Part shown: in pieces, positions 10,701 to 19,339 of the stretch | How the letters are laid out: each line of letters begins with the position of its first letter | Numbering within the stretch: position 1 is the stretch's first letter | Assembly: GCA_947247005.1 (NCBI GenBank) | Contig: OX365948.1 | Location: forward strand, 34,724,601 to 34,788,600 | Source of the DNA: Spisula solida | Taxonomy: Eukaryota > Mollusca > Bivalvia > Venerida > Mactridae | Direction: 5' to 3' | DNA length: 64,000 nucleotides | The notes under the pieces: generated by a model | Told to the model about the DNA's origin: nothing | What the model saw: only the letters and a program-made list of their open reading frames with translations | Databases searched by the model: none | Position numbers and translations under genes: made by a program

Positions 10701-12901
10701 GAGTCAGGGGAATCATGATCATAATCTGCTGAGTCAGGGGAATCATGATCATAATCTGCTGGGTCAGGGGAATCATGATCATAATCTGCTGGGTCAGGGG
10801 AATTATGCTCATAATCTACTGAGTCAGGGGAATCATGATCATAATCTGCTGAGTCAGGGGAATCGTGCTCATAATCTGCTGAGTCAGGGGAATCATGATC
10901 ATAATCTGCTGAGTCAGGGGAATCATGATCATAATCTGCTGAGTCAGGGAAATCATGATCATAATCTGCTGAGTCAGGGAAATCATGATCATAATCTGCT
11001 GAGTCAGGGAAATCATGATCATAATCTACTGAGTCAGGGAAATGAAATTGTAAAAGATATTGTCTTTCTAATGAAGAAGCACATTTACCATGTTAAGATA
11101 TTTATTGCAGATATATTATTGAGTTAATTCTATATTTCTCAGAGGTCTGTTTATCATCGATGACAAAGGTAATCTACGACAGATTACTATAAATGATCTG
11201 CCTGTTGGACGTAATGTTGATGAAGTATTAAGACTTGTACAAGGATTCCAGTTCACTGACAAACATGGTGAAGGTATGTCATCACTCTACCAAACTTAAT
11301 GATACTCTAATGCGTGTTAGTCCCCTACTGGTTTTTGAGGGGAGTATAGGTTTGCCCTCAGTCCGTCCGTCAAAAAATCTGGATCCTGACATAATTGAAA
11401 CAGTTTCCAAACAAGGTTTATGAAACTTGGTATGTGGATAGTGGGCAATAAAGGGATTATGCACGTCTAAAAATATTTTGATTCCGACAAAAATTGTGGT
11501 TGCTATGGCAACAGAAACATTGAAAATGGCTGCAAACCCTATTGCTTACAATTCTTAATGACTTGTTTATAATGTTGTATTGAACCTCTGATAAAGCAAA
11601 TAGAATTTGCATAATTTAACAGTTGATATATTGGCTATATTTATAATCCCGGTTGTATGTTTTTATTAACGGGAAGTGTCACATTGACGCTCAATGTTTA
11701 ATACCAACACAAATCTAAAGGACCAATATTGCATGATTTGCTCGCGGAAATTTATCAAGATAAGAACCTTGTAATATATTCATGCATAAAGGTCAGGATC
11801 AGGTCAAGTTCTCTGAACTGTACCCTGACCATTATTTATTGTTTAGAAAAGAGTGGAATGCTGAAAACTGAAATAAAAAGATTGCAAAGAAAATATGAAA
11901 TGAATACCTCTCTTTTTTTAAGAAAAAATAGAATGTTAAACAAGTGGTTAGATTCTTATTAATCAATTAACTGTTGTTCTTATTTATGTGAACCGTATTT
12001 TAGTGATGCAAAGTGATTGATAGAGAGTATTTCAAAGTGTAATAATTTGAAAGTGTCATAATTTCGAAAGGATAAATTCCATCAGTAAGATTATACCTTG
12101 GTATAGTCATTTATCAGTAAAAGTTTAACTTCAATGACATCAAATTTATTTGGTGAAATTTTCGGTTTCTTGGTTTCGTGTGTTATTTAACACCATGTGC
12201 TTAACAATTTTACATTGATATACAGTGACCCGATGATTAATCTGTATTCCTGCTGAAATTGTCAACCAGTACAAACTTGCTTTCAACTGGTAACATCTTA
12301 CATGCGAAGGATACACCCATAGAGAAAGTCACAGAAATGCATTACTCGCTGTATGTCATAACAAAACCTGCCAACTCGGGAATCAAACCTGGGTTTGTCA
12401 GTGCGGCAGCCTAGTGCACTAGTCAGGCATGGAAGATCAGGGAATTATCAGGGAATTTGGAAATGGGACAAAAACCAGGGAATTTCATAAAATCATTCTT
12501 GAATTCAATGAAATATCAGGCAATAGCAACAAAAAAATGTTTAAACTACCATTTTTGACTAAGCCGGATTTACTGCGGAGAACAGCTAAGGAAAAAAGGA
12601 AAGAAATAGAAGAAATCAATGTTAAAATAAAAAGTGCATATAAAAAGTAATTAAATCAGGTTAAGGTGTTTGTACTACGTCTGTTGTTGTTAATACAAGA
12701 AGATTTGATATCAGGGAAAATTAACACAAATAAGGGAATTTCGGGTCTGGAATAACGCACCCTGTATTGGGGTTTCCAAAAATGAGTTATAATGTTGTAT
12801 GTATGTGTATTTCAGTTTGTCCTGCCAACTGGAAACCAGGTGCAGATACGATGAAAGCAGACGTCAAAGGTTCCAAGAGTTACTTCTCCAAACACAACTA
12901 G
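4744..12901 (+). CDS. Typical 2-Cys peroxiredoxin (Prx1/2-like), five coding exons
   Basis: Thioredoxin-dependent peroxidase reducing H2O2 and organic peroxides, normally cytosolic. Coding exons are 4744-4883, 6768-6884, 7829-7951, 11143-11273 and 12816-12901. All introns are GT-AG and phases join cleanly into 198 aa, close to the usual 198-199. The first ATG follows a splice acceptor at 4718-4719, so at least one upstream 5' UTR exon exists. The peroxidatic cysteine is C51 in DFTFICPTE, and the resolving cysteine is C172 in EVCPANW. The GGLG loop (exon 3) and a C-terminal YF motif (SYFSKHN) are both present; together these mark the eukaryotic type that hyperoxidises readily. There is no signal peptide, which argues against Prx3/4. 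Intron 3 holds the 34-unit ARE-like array. An AATAAA lies at 12938-12943, unusually close to the stop, so longer 3' ends are possible. The exact paralogue (Prx1 or Prx2) cannot be set here. Confidence 0.97.
5010..5265. repeat. Bivalve-type 'GGTCAAGGTCAC' repeat module
   Basis: Landmarks are 'ggtacaaatgttcaccac', 'agacagtgtgtcatg' and 'aaaggtcaaggtcacac'. The same module occurs in tandem at 15060-15770 and inverted near 62760-62830. It lies in peroxiredoxin intron 1. Confidence 0.8.
5530..5816. repeat. Dispersed repeat with (CCGT)n, partner at 50258-50880
   Basis: It starts 'tttttatgcccccgtatcga', passes through a CCGT microsatellite (about 5575-5602), and contains 'tgacctaattttggactta'. It ends 'gaacgcagtcttgtt'. 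The copy at 50258-50880 has the same boundaries plus an internal duplication, which defines the element. Confidence 0.85.
6100..6715. repeat. Tandem 'cttcaaacttggtgacaat' repeat in peroxiredoxin intron 1
   Basis: Three diverged copies of a roughly 130-bp module carry 'cttcaaacttggtgacaa', 'gggcataatatctaggcc' and 'aaatgtgaaatt'. This is non-coding interspersed repeat DNA. The exon 2 acceptor follows at 6766-6767. Confidence 0.75.
6894..6913. repeat. AAT microsatellite just after a splice donor
   Basis: A short run of AAT/TAA units begins about 10 bp downstream of the exon 2 donor of the peroxiredoxin gene. Confidence 0.7.
6979..7049 (+). repeat. Two duplicated copies of the peroxiredoxin exon 2 end
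   Basis: The last 30 bases of exon 2 (6855-6884) plus donor recur in intron 2 at 6979-7017 and 7020-7049. The first copy keeps the donor 'gcatg|gtgggtat' but has an extra base and a substitution. The second keeps the exon sequence exactly but lacks the GT. They would be cryptic donor decoys rather than functional exons, since neither has its own acceptor. Confidence 0.85.
7020..7828. other. Peroxiredoxin intron 2, no gene
   Basis: Apart from the exon-end copies at its start, this is low-complexity intronic sequence. It includes a G/T-rich patch at about 7550-7640. It ends in the pyrimidine tract and acceptor of exon 3. No conserved frame is seen. Confidence 0.5.
8015..8130. repeat. Hairpin element, ~100 bp
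   Basis: 'tgtagaatctggaaaattag' (from about 8036) is mirrored by 'ctaattttctagattctaca' (to about 8123), with 'cacatatttga' against 'tcaaatatgtg' inside. It is a small palindromic MITE-like insertion in peroxiredoxin intron 3. Confidence 0.8.
8213..8330. repeat. Direct-repeat copy, partner at 9420-9525
   Basis: Both copies start 'acctagcaatgtattg', carry 'cagtggaat' and 'caacg', and end 'cattttccgtatcataca'. They flank the intervening tandem module and hairpin. Confidence 0.75.
8390..8880. repeat. Three tandem ~145-bp 'aggtcacaaggtcaaa' modules
   Basis: Each module carries 'gaaacttggtcacaatga', 'aaatctaggtcaagtt' and 'gggtcaaaaactaggtcaca'. It starts after 'gagtgagcttttgtgatcac'. The same family lies at 52795-53660 on this strand and inverted at about 18085-18400, 33030-33530 and 57440-57600. 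Confidence 0.85.
9290..9421. repeat. Palindromic MITE-like hairpin
   Basis: 'ataataggttatt' with 'aaaagtttatccggc' on the left is mirrored by 'ccagataaactttttc' and 'taacctattatt' on the right. Non-coding, in peroxiredoxin intron 3. Confidence 0.75.
10021..11040. repeat. 34 x 30-bp tandem array, NF-E2/ARE-like cores
   Basis: Thirty-four uninterrupted 30-bp units fill the 1,020 bp. By eye, 21 units contain TGCTGAGTCA, whose complement TGACTCAGCA fits the antioxidant-response core TGACnnnGC and the NF-E2/half-MARE pattern. Six units read TACTGAGTCA, keeping only the AP-1 core. Seven read TGCTGGGTCA or GGGCCA, losing it. Variants such as 'catgctc' recur at 10261, 10561 and 10801, giving a higher-order period of 8 to 10 units. 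The array sits in peroxiredoxin intron 3, about 100 bp before exon 4. Its reverse strand is open only because the unit is a multiple of three. It is not CRISPR-like because the units are contiguous without spacers. Confidence 0.98.
11282..12370. other. Peroxiredoxin intron 4, no gene
   Basis: AT-rich intronic DNA with a fragment of the 'agtcccctactggtttttga' repeat at its start. I see no conserved exon between the exon 4 donor and the acceptor of exon 5. Confidence 0.5.
12365..12426 (-). repeat. tRNA-derived SINE fragment
   Basis: Read on the minus strand, it has a pol III B-box-like GGTTTGATTCCCG after a weak A-box-like stretch around 'ctaggctgccgc'. The sequence cannot fold into a complete tRNA, so I read it as a SINE head rather than a tRNA gene. 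Confidence 0.45.
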
Positions 12902-12943
12902 ACTAAAGTACATGCAATAGATCTCACGTTGTATCAAAATAAA

Positions 12944-14020
12944 ACTACTACAGTGATGTCAGCAAATGTTTAGCTATCTCATGCACTATTTTGTTATTGT
13001 TCCCTTTTATTTTCTGTTCTTTGATATAAGCAAAAATATGACGGTTGAAATAACACACGTTGCCAAGTATTATTTTTTCTTGTTGCCAAGTTGTTCTTTT
13101 TAAATCTTTCTAATCATGCAATATCTAAATTGATTTGATGTAATATTTGTATATTTAGTGTGTATATGTTGCACCAAAACAGGTTTGTTCTATCGGCTAT
13201 AAACCTTGACTTAGCAAGGATGCCAGTCAATTTTACAGCATTGATTATTATATTCCATTCATTCCACTTCACTATTCCAAGTTTCACAATGTTACGACGA
13301 GCATTGCATTCTCACTTTCATTTTAGTCAGCCCTTTAGTTGCTTATATATATACACTATGCCATCCTTTTGAGCATTACAAAATACTCAAAACTTAATAG
13401 ATCAAAATGCTTTAATTTCTTATTTTGTACTTTTGTTTCCTGATGTTGTTTTTGTTGTATTAGTATTGATGTTATGTTACCAACAAGTATTGTGTGTGTA
13501 CTTCTATGCTATGACAAGTATCGGCCATGTGTGTGAATGTGATAAGGTCCATCTCCTGTACGAAATATGTCATGTCAGTTATCATGTCAGTTCTTGCTAT
13601 ACGTGGTGTTATTGTAAGTTTGGAAATATTTATATTTTAATTTCTCTTATATTCCTCAATGTGCTGACAGATCAGCGATAAAAATGTGTGTTATTTTACG
13701 AACTGTTTCCTACAATGACCATACTGATTTGTCCAAAAGTTTGTAAATCCCAGTTTTCTTCAAAGTCCCCCATCATTACTTCAAGCGTATGCAAATACAT
13801 TCCTTTAATCTACAGCAATTCCAACACTGCTTGCTAATTCTTAAGTTTGCTTAATTTGACTATTAGTGTAAAAATTTTGTCATGCAACCGAGTGTGAATT
13901 TTTGTTAAGCCACTTTTTTGTCTGCAAAACCTTTCCCATTGTCAGTATATACATGTATTAAAGAAATTATTGCTGGAAGCAAGCATTTAGTAAATGAGTT
14001 TGGCATTGGATTGAATAATA
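12944..14020. other. Downstream region of the peroxiredoxin gene
   Basis: AT-rich, with no convincing coding exon. Part of it may be 3' UTR if the early AATAAA at 12938 is bypassed. Small open frames here lack conserved features. Confidence 0.4.
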
Positions 14021-14025
14021 AACAG

Positions 14026-14280
14026 GCCCTGATCTCCCTAAGCATCTCAATCTGAGCAAGATCACATCTCAAATGTTGACATGTGCCTTTATGTTAATTG
14101 CCATGCGAGGATGGACTTAAAATTAGCATCACTTAACAGAACTATTATTTAGAGTTTATTACAGTAAAATGTCAAGAGCTGAGGCTTCAGATTTATCTCT
14201 AACTCCGACTCTGATTTTAGCTAAATCTCAATTTGAGTTGAGATTTTTACTCGAGATGCTTCAGGAGATGGGGCCAGGTC
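14026..14280. repeat. MITE-like inverted-repeat element
   Basis: The left end 'ggccctgatctccctaagca' is mirrored by the right end 'tgcttcaggagatggggcc', with 'catctcaa' and 'ttgagttgag' motifs inside. Length about 250 bp, no coding capacity. Confidence 0.7.
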
Positions 14281-15059
14281 CAACAAGAAATTTGCAGCAG
14301 TTGGTGCCTCCAAGGACTTTCTTTGATTGACCAGTTTTTATACATATGGTGCTGAGGTGTATTCATCTATACCGATACTGATGTTTGTATTGTGTTTGCT
14401 AATAGAAAGTTTAAAACTGTTACAAGGGTAATGTAATAAATGTTGTAGAAATAATTAGTAGTTGTTATAATACGCTCGGATGTCTGGCTGAATGTTACAA
14501 AGTTGTCCCCACTTGTTCTCCTTAACCATTGGTCGAACTTCAAATAAAACTTCACATGAATGCTTTGTACCAAGCCTAGTTGTGTGCATATTGTCCTGAA
14601 TTCGTGACCAGATGATTATTGCCAGAGTTATACAATGGCCCTTTGTGGGAGACCTATGTTTTTGAGTCATAAGTCCTACCACAAATATTTTTTCAAGAAT
14701 CAATATTAAATAGAACAGTACATGGGATCATTTTTTCTACATTTATTTTAATTCTGCTTAAAACAATACATAGGTACAGCTGGTTATCTTAAATAAAAAT
14801 ACAATACCGGTTACATGTACTTCTTTTGTAAAGTCAATATCTTTAATATAACAATTACTAACAAAGCACGAACATAAAGTAATGTTTATCACAATGAATG
14901 GATAAAAGATGGATGATAATTGGTCTGAACAACAAATACAACAAAGCACTCATTACAATAATTTTCATGTTTTACCTTGTGAGTAAATATTCGGGAAAAA
15001 TGCCTTGAAAATACAAAATTTATCTTGAAAAAACATTGAATTTGGCTGTGAGAATTGTG
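14281..15059. other. Intergenic AT-rich region
   Basis: Nothing supported on either strand. It separates the peroxiredoxin gene from the repeat array next to the nuclear receptor. Confidence 0.4.
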
Positions 15060-15775
15060 TATGAACCATGACTATTTTGTTTTTAATTTTTTTGGTTTTT
15101 AAAATAACTTGGTACAATTGTTCACAACCATGAGACAACATTTTCTGCGAAAAAATGTCGGTATCTCAAAGGTCAAGGTCACACTTGAAGGTCAAACATA
15201 AATTTTGTTTAGCTGGTCCGGACCTATCGTATGATTTTGAAATAACCTGGCACCAATGTTTACCACCATGAGACGGTGTGTCGTGAGGAAAAAAATGTCT
15301 ATATCTCAATGGTCAAGTTCACTCGTGGCACTGGCATGGGAGGTCAAACATTATTTATGTACCTTGTCGTGACCTTAACTTTATCATCTATCCTTTGATT
15401 TTGAAATAACCTGGCACAATTGTTCATTATCATGAGACGGTATGTCATGCCAAATAAATATCAGTATATCAAAGGCCAAAATCACACTTGGAGGTCAAAT
15501 GTCAAAAAGTATCACAATCAGTTTGTCCTGATCATAACTATCATCTATCCTATGATTCTGAAATAACCTGGCACAATTGTTCACCACAATAAGACAGTGT
15601 GTCATGTAAAGCTATTTTGTCAATATCTCAAAGGTCATGGTCACACTTGGAGGTCAAACGTTAAAAAGTATCACAATTCAGTTTGTCCGGGCCATAATTT
15701 TATCATCTATCCTACGATTTTGAAACAACCTGTCACAAATGTTCACGACTATGGGACCATGTGTCACTGCTTGCT
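15060..15775. repeat. Tandem 'AGGTCAnGGTCAC' repeat array, ~5 modules
   Basis: Each module of about 150 bp carries 'aataacctggcac', 'ttcaccaccatgagac' variants, 'tctcaaaggtcaaggtcaca' variants and 'ctatcctatgatt' variants. The module near 15169 holds the extended nuclear-receptor half-site TCAAGGTCA. The array lies immediately 3' of the nuclear receptor gene. It is the family seen singly at 5010-5265. Confidence 0.85.
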
Positions 15776-15886
15776 TGTAGCATGTCGTTGCATAGACATA
15801 GTAAAGCGCTTCCAAAAAGCGCTCTGTTGGGCCTTAATTAGGCAACAGGCTCCGGGTAGATGCATCAGTTCTGTATGTCATGGGTA

Positions 15887-17758
15887 TTAATAGTCACTGC
15901 TGTCATCTTCCAGCAAAAACTCTGTAAGAATAGGAAACTCTCCTACTAGTACCTTATCATTACATAACTCTTTGTACTCTTTGAGACACATCTCCGAACC
16001 ATTCCTCATATTGATGACACGATCCATCATCTTTGTGAAACGTTTGGAGGCCTCAGCCTTGTGTGTTTTCTTCAACAGATTAATGAGAAGATCGGCCAAA
16101 GATTGCTGGATTGATTCAATTAGAGACTGTTTCTCAGTATTACATCTATCTGGAAACATCAGAACAAGGGCCATAAGGAGGGCAGTCTCTTCCCGGCTCA
16201 GTTTGAGTTTCTGCCAGTTTTCATGCATTTCCCCCATCGTCAACCATACATCCCGAGACATAATCTTGTCAGCAGAATCATCAATGTGATATGCCTTGCC
16301 ATTGATATCAACATGTACACCAAGAGCAGCACTGTAGCCTTTATGTGAAAGCAATGAAAAAACGTCTACCCTACATGTCTTCAATAGATTAGATTGATCT
16401 TTGTAAGGCAGCTTGTCAAATCCAGGAATATGCTTCGCGAATTTGCAGTAAGATGTCACTATCTCTTCAACACCCACAAAATATCCTTTCAATTCTTCCA
16501 TTCGACCATCAACATCAATAGAAAAATCATTATACAATTTCTGGTGTTCTTCCTTCGGCACTGGCCTCCGTTCACCATATAAGTTGACCATGTTTCTATG
16601 ATACTCGTAATGAGACCTCATCTTTTCTTCCAGTTGTTCAACAGTTCCAATATCTGGTCCAAATGGATTCATCTCCATCATGGCTTGTGTCAACTCTTCA
16701 ACTAATGCCATGGAAAAACCTTTTGATTGGTTGAGATTTGAAGTTGCGCAACAATGTTTACCAATCAATTCTGTGGACACATCCTTACTTGATGCGTCTG
16801 AGTGGCTCTCATCACTTTCAGAGATACTCTCAACATAATTCACTTTCATTCTGTTCATGCATTTAATAGCCTCTGTTCTTTTTGTTGAAGTGTATCTGCC
16901 CATTTGAACTCTTTCCTTAGACATTCCAAGATTCAAACATTTACTTAACCTGCAGCCTGAACAAATTGAAATAGCACGACTAAGCTTTACTACTTCACAT
17001 GTTCCTTTCTTACTACATTTGTATTCGATCTTCTTCAGTAAGTATCGTCGGAAAAATCCTTTACAAGCTTCACAGCTGTTGACCCCGTAATGTAAACCTG
17101 AAGCTTTACTTCCGCAAACATTACATGGAGGAAATGAGAGCGATTTCGTTAATCTTTTAGGCTTTTTCGAAACTTTGTTATTTCGAGATTTTTCGCTTGT
17201 AGCATCTGTTACCATCTCTGAGCATGTTGTGTCAGGAGATTTTCTGTTGATTAAAGGGATGGTTTCATAGTTTGCGACAGGTTCATTTATACTATTGTTA
17301 TATTTATTATACTCAGTATCGTAATTCTTTGTCAATGGTGAAGTTTTTGCTTGGACGGTTGAAGGCCCAATGCTGGCCAAAATGTTTGTCAATTTATCAG
17401 TGGACAGTAGAGAAGCCGTATCTGAAGCAACTGTTGAATAACAAAATGGCTGTGGCTGCGACTCTGCTGTTGGTATGACCGTTTTAATGATTTCTTTAAG
17501 AGGCGTTGCAATAAGAATATCGTCACCAAGTTCATATGTATCCTCGATGATATGAGAGCTTTGAGGTGAAGGAGGGAATATCCTATTCAAAAAATCCAGG
17601 TGAGACTTGGGAATAGTAACTGTAACTTTAGGGTCAGAATCTGGATTATGTGAATTTATCCTTGCTTCATTCACTTTCACGGAGACATCATTACCAACAG
17701 TATTGTTTGTAAAACTTTGGTACACATTTATCTTGAGCAAGTCTTCAGGTAATGCCAT
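15887..17758 (-). CDS. Nuclear receptor, NR1-like, single coding exon, 623 aa
   Basis: Ligand- or constitutively regulated transcription factor of the nucleus. Residues 212-279 form a two-finger DNA-binding domain. Finger 1 ligands are C212, C215, C229 and C232; the P-box is CEACKG; finger 2 ligands are C248, C254, C266 and C269. A basic NLS-like stretch (KKPKRLTK) precedes it at 198-205. The ligand-binding domain covers about 345-623. It has the signature FAKHIPGFDKLPYKDQ (439-454) and an AF-2-like helix PILTEFLLED at 609-618. Two oddities are visible. Finger 2 has 11 residues between its second and third cysteines where most receptors have 9, and the P-box is neither NR1 EGCKG nor ER-type EACKA. 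The coding region is intronless, although a 3' splice site at 17905 shows a spliced 5' UTR. NR1 placement rests on the LBD signature and is inference; a mollusc-specific paralogue is likely. Confidence 0.93.
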   Translation of the reverse strand: MALPEDLLKINVYQSFTNNTVGNDVSVKVNEARINSHNPDSDPKVTVTIPKSHLDFLNRIFPPSPQSSHIIEDTYELGDDILIATPLKEIIKTVIPTAESQPQPFCYSTVASDTASLLSTDKLTNILASIGPSTVQAKTSPLTKNYDTEYNKYNNSINEPVANYETIPLINRKSPDTTCSEMVTDATSEKSRNNKVSKKPKRLTKSLSFPPCNVCGSKASGLHYGVNSCEACKGFFRRYLLKKIEYKCSKKGTCEVVKLSRAISICSGCRLSKCLNLGMSKERVQMGRYTSTKRTEAIKCMNRMKVNYVESISESDESHSDASSKDVSTELIGKHCCATSNLNQSKGFSMALVEELTQAMMEMNPFGPDIGTVEQLEEKMRSHYEYHRNMVNLYGERRPVPKEEHQKLYNDFSIDVDGRMEELKGYFVGVEEIVTSYCKFAKHIPGFDKLPYKDQSNLLKTCRVDVFSLLSHKGYSAALGVHVDINGKAYHIDDSADKIMSRDVWLTMGEMHENWQKLKLSREETALLMALVLMFPDRCNTEKQSLIESIQQSLADLLINLLKKTHKAEASKRFTKMMDRVINMRNGSEMCLKEYKELCNDKVLVGEFPILTEFLLEDDSSDY

Positions 17759-17846
17759 GATGAGTATATTTTCATCTGTTTGTGAAATGAAGACTGACTG
17801 GTCTGTATGATGTTATGATCATGTTATCTTTATCTACTCTGTACCA

Positions 17847-17897
17847 TTATAGTAGTGTCAAAGAAGAGGAAGCCAACATAGAGATGTTAATGTACAT
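17847..17897 (-). promoter_or_regulatory. uORF in the nuclear receptor 5' leader
   Basis: A 16-codon upstream ORF starts at an ATG 8 bases after the 5' UTR splice acceptor (acceptor at 17905-17906, exon from 17904). It ends about 90 bases before the receptor ATG. It could damp receptor translation; this is inference from position only. Confidence 0.5.
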
Positions 17898-18084
17898 CTT
17901 CTTACTGAAATAAAAACAAACAAAAATTAGAATGGCATAAAGTTAAATCAGATAAGTGTATCATTTGTTTTTAAATTGTTGTAAAAGAAATATTTGCTTT
18001 CCGCAATCAAGAATTCTTTGGTGACCAGAAAATTGAGGGTTTTCCTATTCTCAATATACAAAATTTTTGAAATGGAAATGAAGA

Positions 18085-18400
18085 TTCGAACAAGAGGGCC
18101 ATTGGCCCTATAGCGCTGACCTGAAGACTTGCAGTTTAGACAGAATCAGTAATTTGTTATAATATTGATAAGGTTTCATAAAGATTAAGTGAAAACTGTG
18201 ACCTCTAGAATGTTGACAAGGTTTTGCTTTGATGTGACCTAATTTTTGACCCCAGATGTCCCAGTTGCAAACTTGACCTACATGTGTTCTTAATGATCCT
18301 AAACTGCCTTTACGACTGTAGAGTACAGTACATATATTCCTAGCAGCCTCTATAGAACCGCCCCTGTGATAATAGACAAACAGTGTCAACATGCAGTCTG
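18085..18400 (-). repeat. Inverted fragment of the 'aggtcacaaggtcaaa' repeat
   Basis: It contains 'agagggccattggccctat', 'gtttcataaagattaagt' and 'gacctaatttttgacccca', which match the reverse complement of the 8390-8880 family. It lies upstream of the receptor gene. Confidence 0.75.
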
Positions 18401-19339
18401 AACAGGTAGGAAATACGCCTACAATACAAGTAAAATGTCATTATCTGTGTCTAGCACTAATTTATACGACTCGATCACTTGGTTAGAACTGACTCAAGAC
18501 TAATTTACCTGGTCGACTGTTCAAAGTTGATCTGTAATTGTTGACAAGGTGACAATGGGTAAAGTTCTACTGTACTGTACACAATATTACTCATTACCAG
18601 AACATTAGCTATCCGTACATACACAGAATTCACAGTATGCCGACTTAAGTCAGGTATTCAAGAACACACGTTGATGTTTTTGGTAGATCTATCATTTATT
18701 AAAGTATTTCAAAATAGTTGCACCTGCAAAGAACATAAGAATTTGGCACCTATCATCCTGTGTAAATGTTGTACTAGCTTTTGACCGACCTCCATGCAGT
18801 GGTCTCCCTTTCCAACTCCTGCGCAGAAATGTGACTGGTTCCGAGCGTATCATGGGCGGCACATGCAACATAATCACACACGTGTTTTACAGGCTCAAAT
18901 CTGTTTTTGTTATTGTTTTAGAATTTCTACATCTACATTTATAATACGTTAAAGCAAACTGGCTATACAGTCAAAACAAAATTATTTCCAATTTATGCCG
19001 ATTTGCATGGTGTGTTGCTGTACATGTTTGATAGGGCCAACTTCGTTGTTTACCTTATTCTAGGTATGCATTTTGCAAAATTAGTTCGATGCCGCCAGAT
19101 TATGAGGCAAAAAACGAAAGAACCACTATGATACCCTTGACGGTTGCTGTTTCAGACTGATACCCCTGACGTCTCAAAATACGATAGTATTGTAATACGC
19201 GACGGTCGGCTCTGTACATGTTCAGCCACTAACAAATCAAGATTCTAATGAATACAGTTCTTCTTCTTCTTCCTATTACTGAGTTGGGTTCTTCATAGAA
19301 CGTATGTAACTCAATGAAACTGAGCGTGGTGGTGGCGCA
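18401..19339. other. Intergenic region, no gene seen
   Basis: AT-rich with a CTT run at 19260-19272 ('ttcttcttcttcct'). No conserved frame or RNA gene is recognised. Confidence 0.4.

Noticed and set aside
10066..11022. Four minus-strand frames of a repeating 10-residue [14 protein letters not shown] peptide
   Set aside because: They are translations of the 30-bp array, which is a multiple of three. They lie in an intron and are broken only by variant units.
10021..11040. CRISPR array
   Set aside because: The 30-bp units are contiguous without unique spacers, and the DNA is eukaryotic.
12365..12426. Functional tRNA gene
   Set aside because: A B-box-like word is present, but no acceptor stem or anticodon arm can be formed.
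12429..12650. 73-codon charged frame in peroxiredoxin intron 4
   Set aside because: It is made of 'cagggaatt' repeat-like sequence, lies within an intron, and has no recognisable domain.
14455..14703. 82-codon minus-strand frame near 14.5 kb
   Set aside because: It resembles translated repeat DNA, has no domain and overlaps another frame of similar length.
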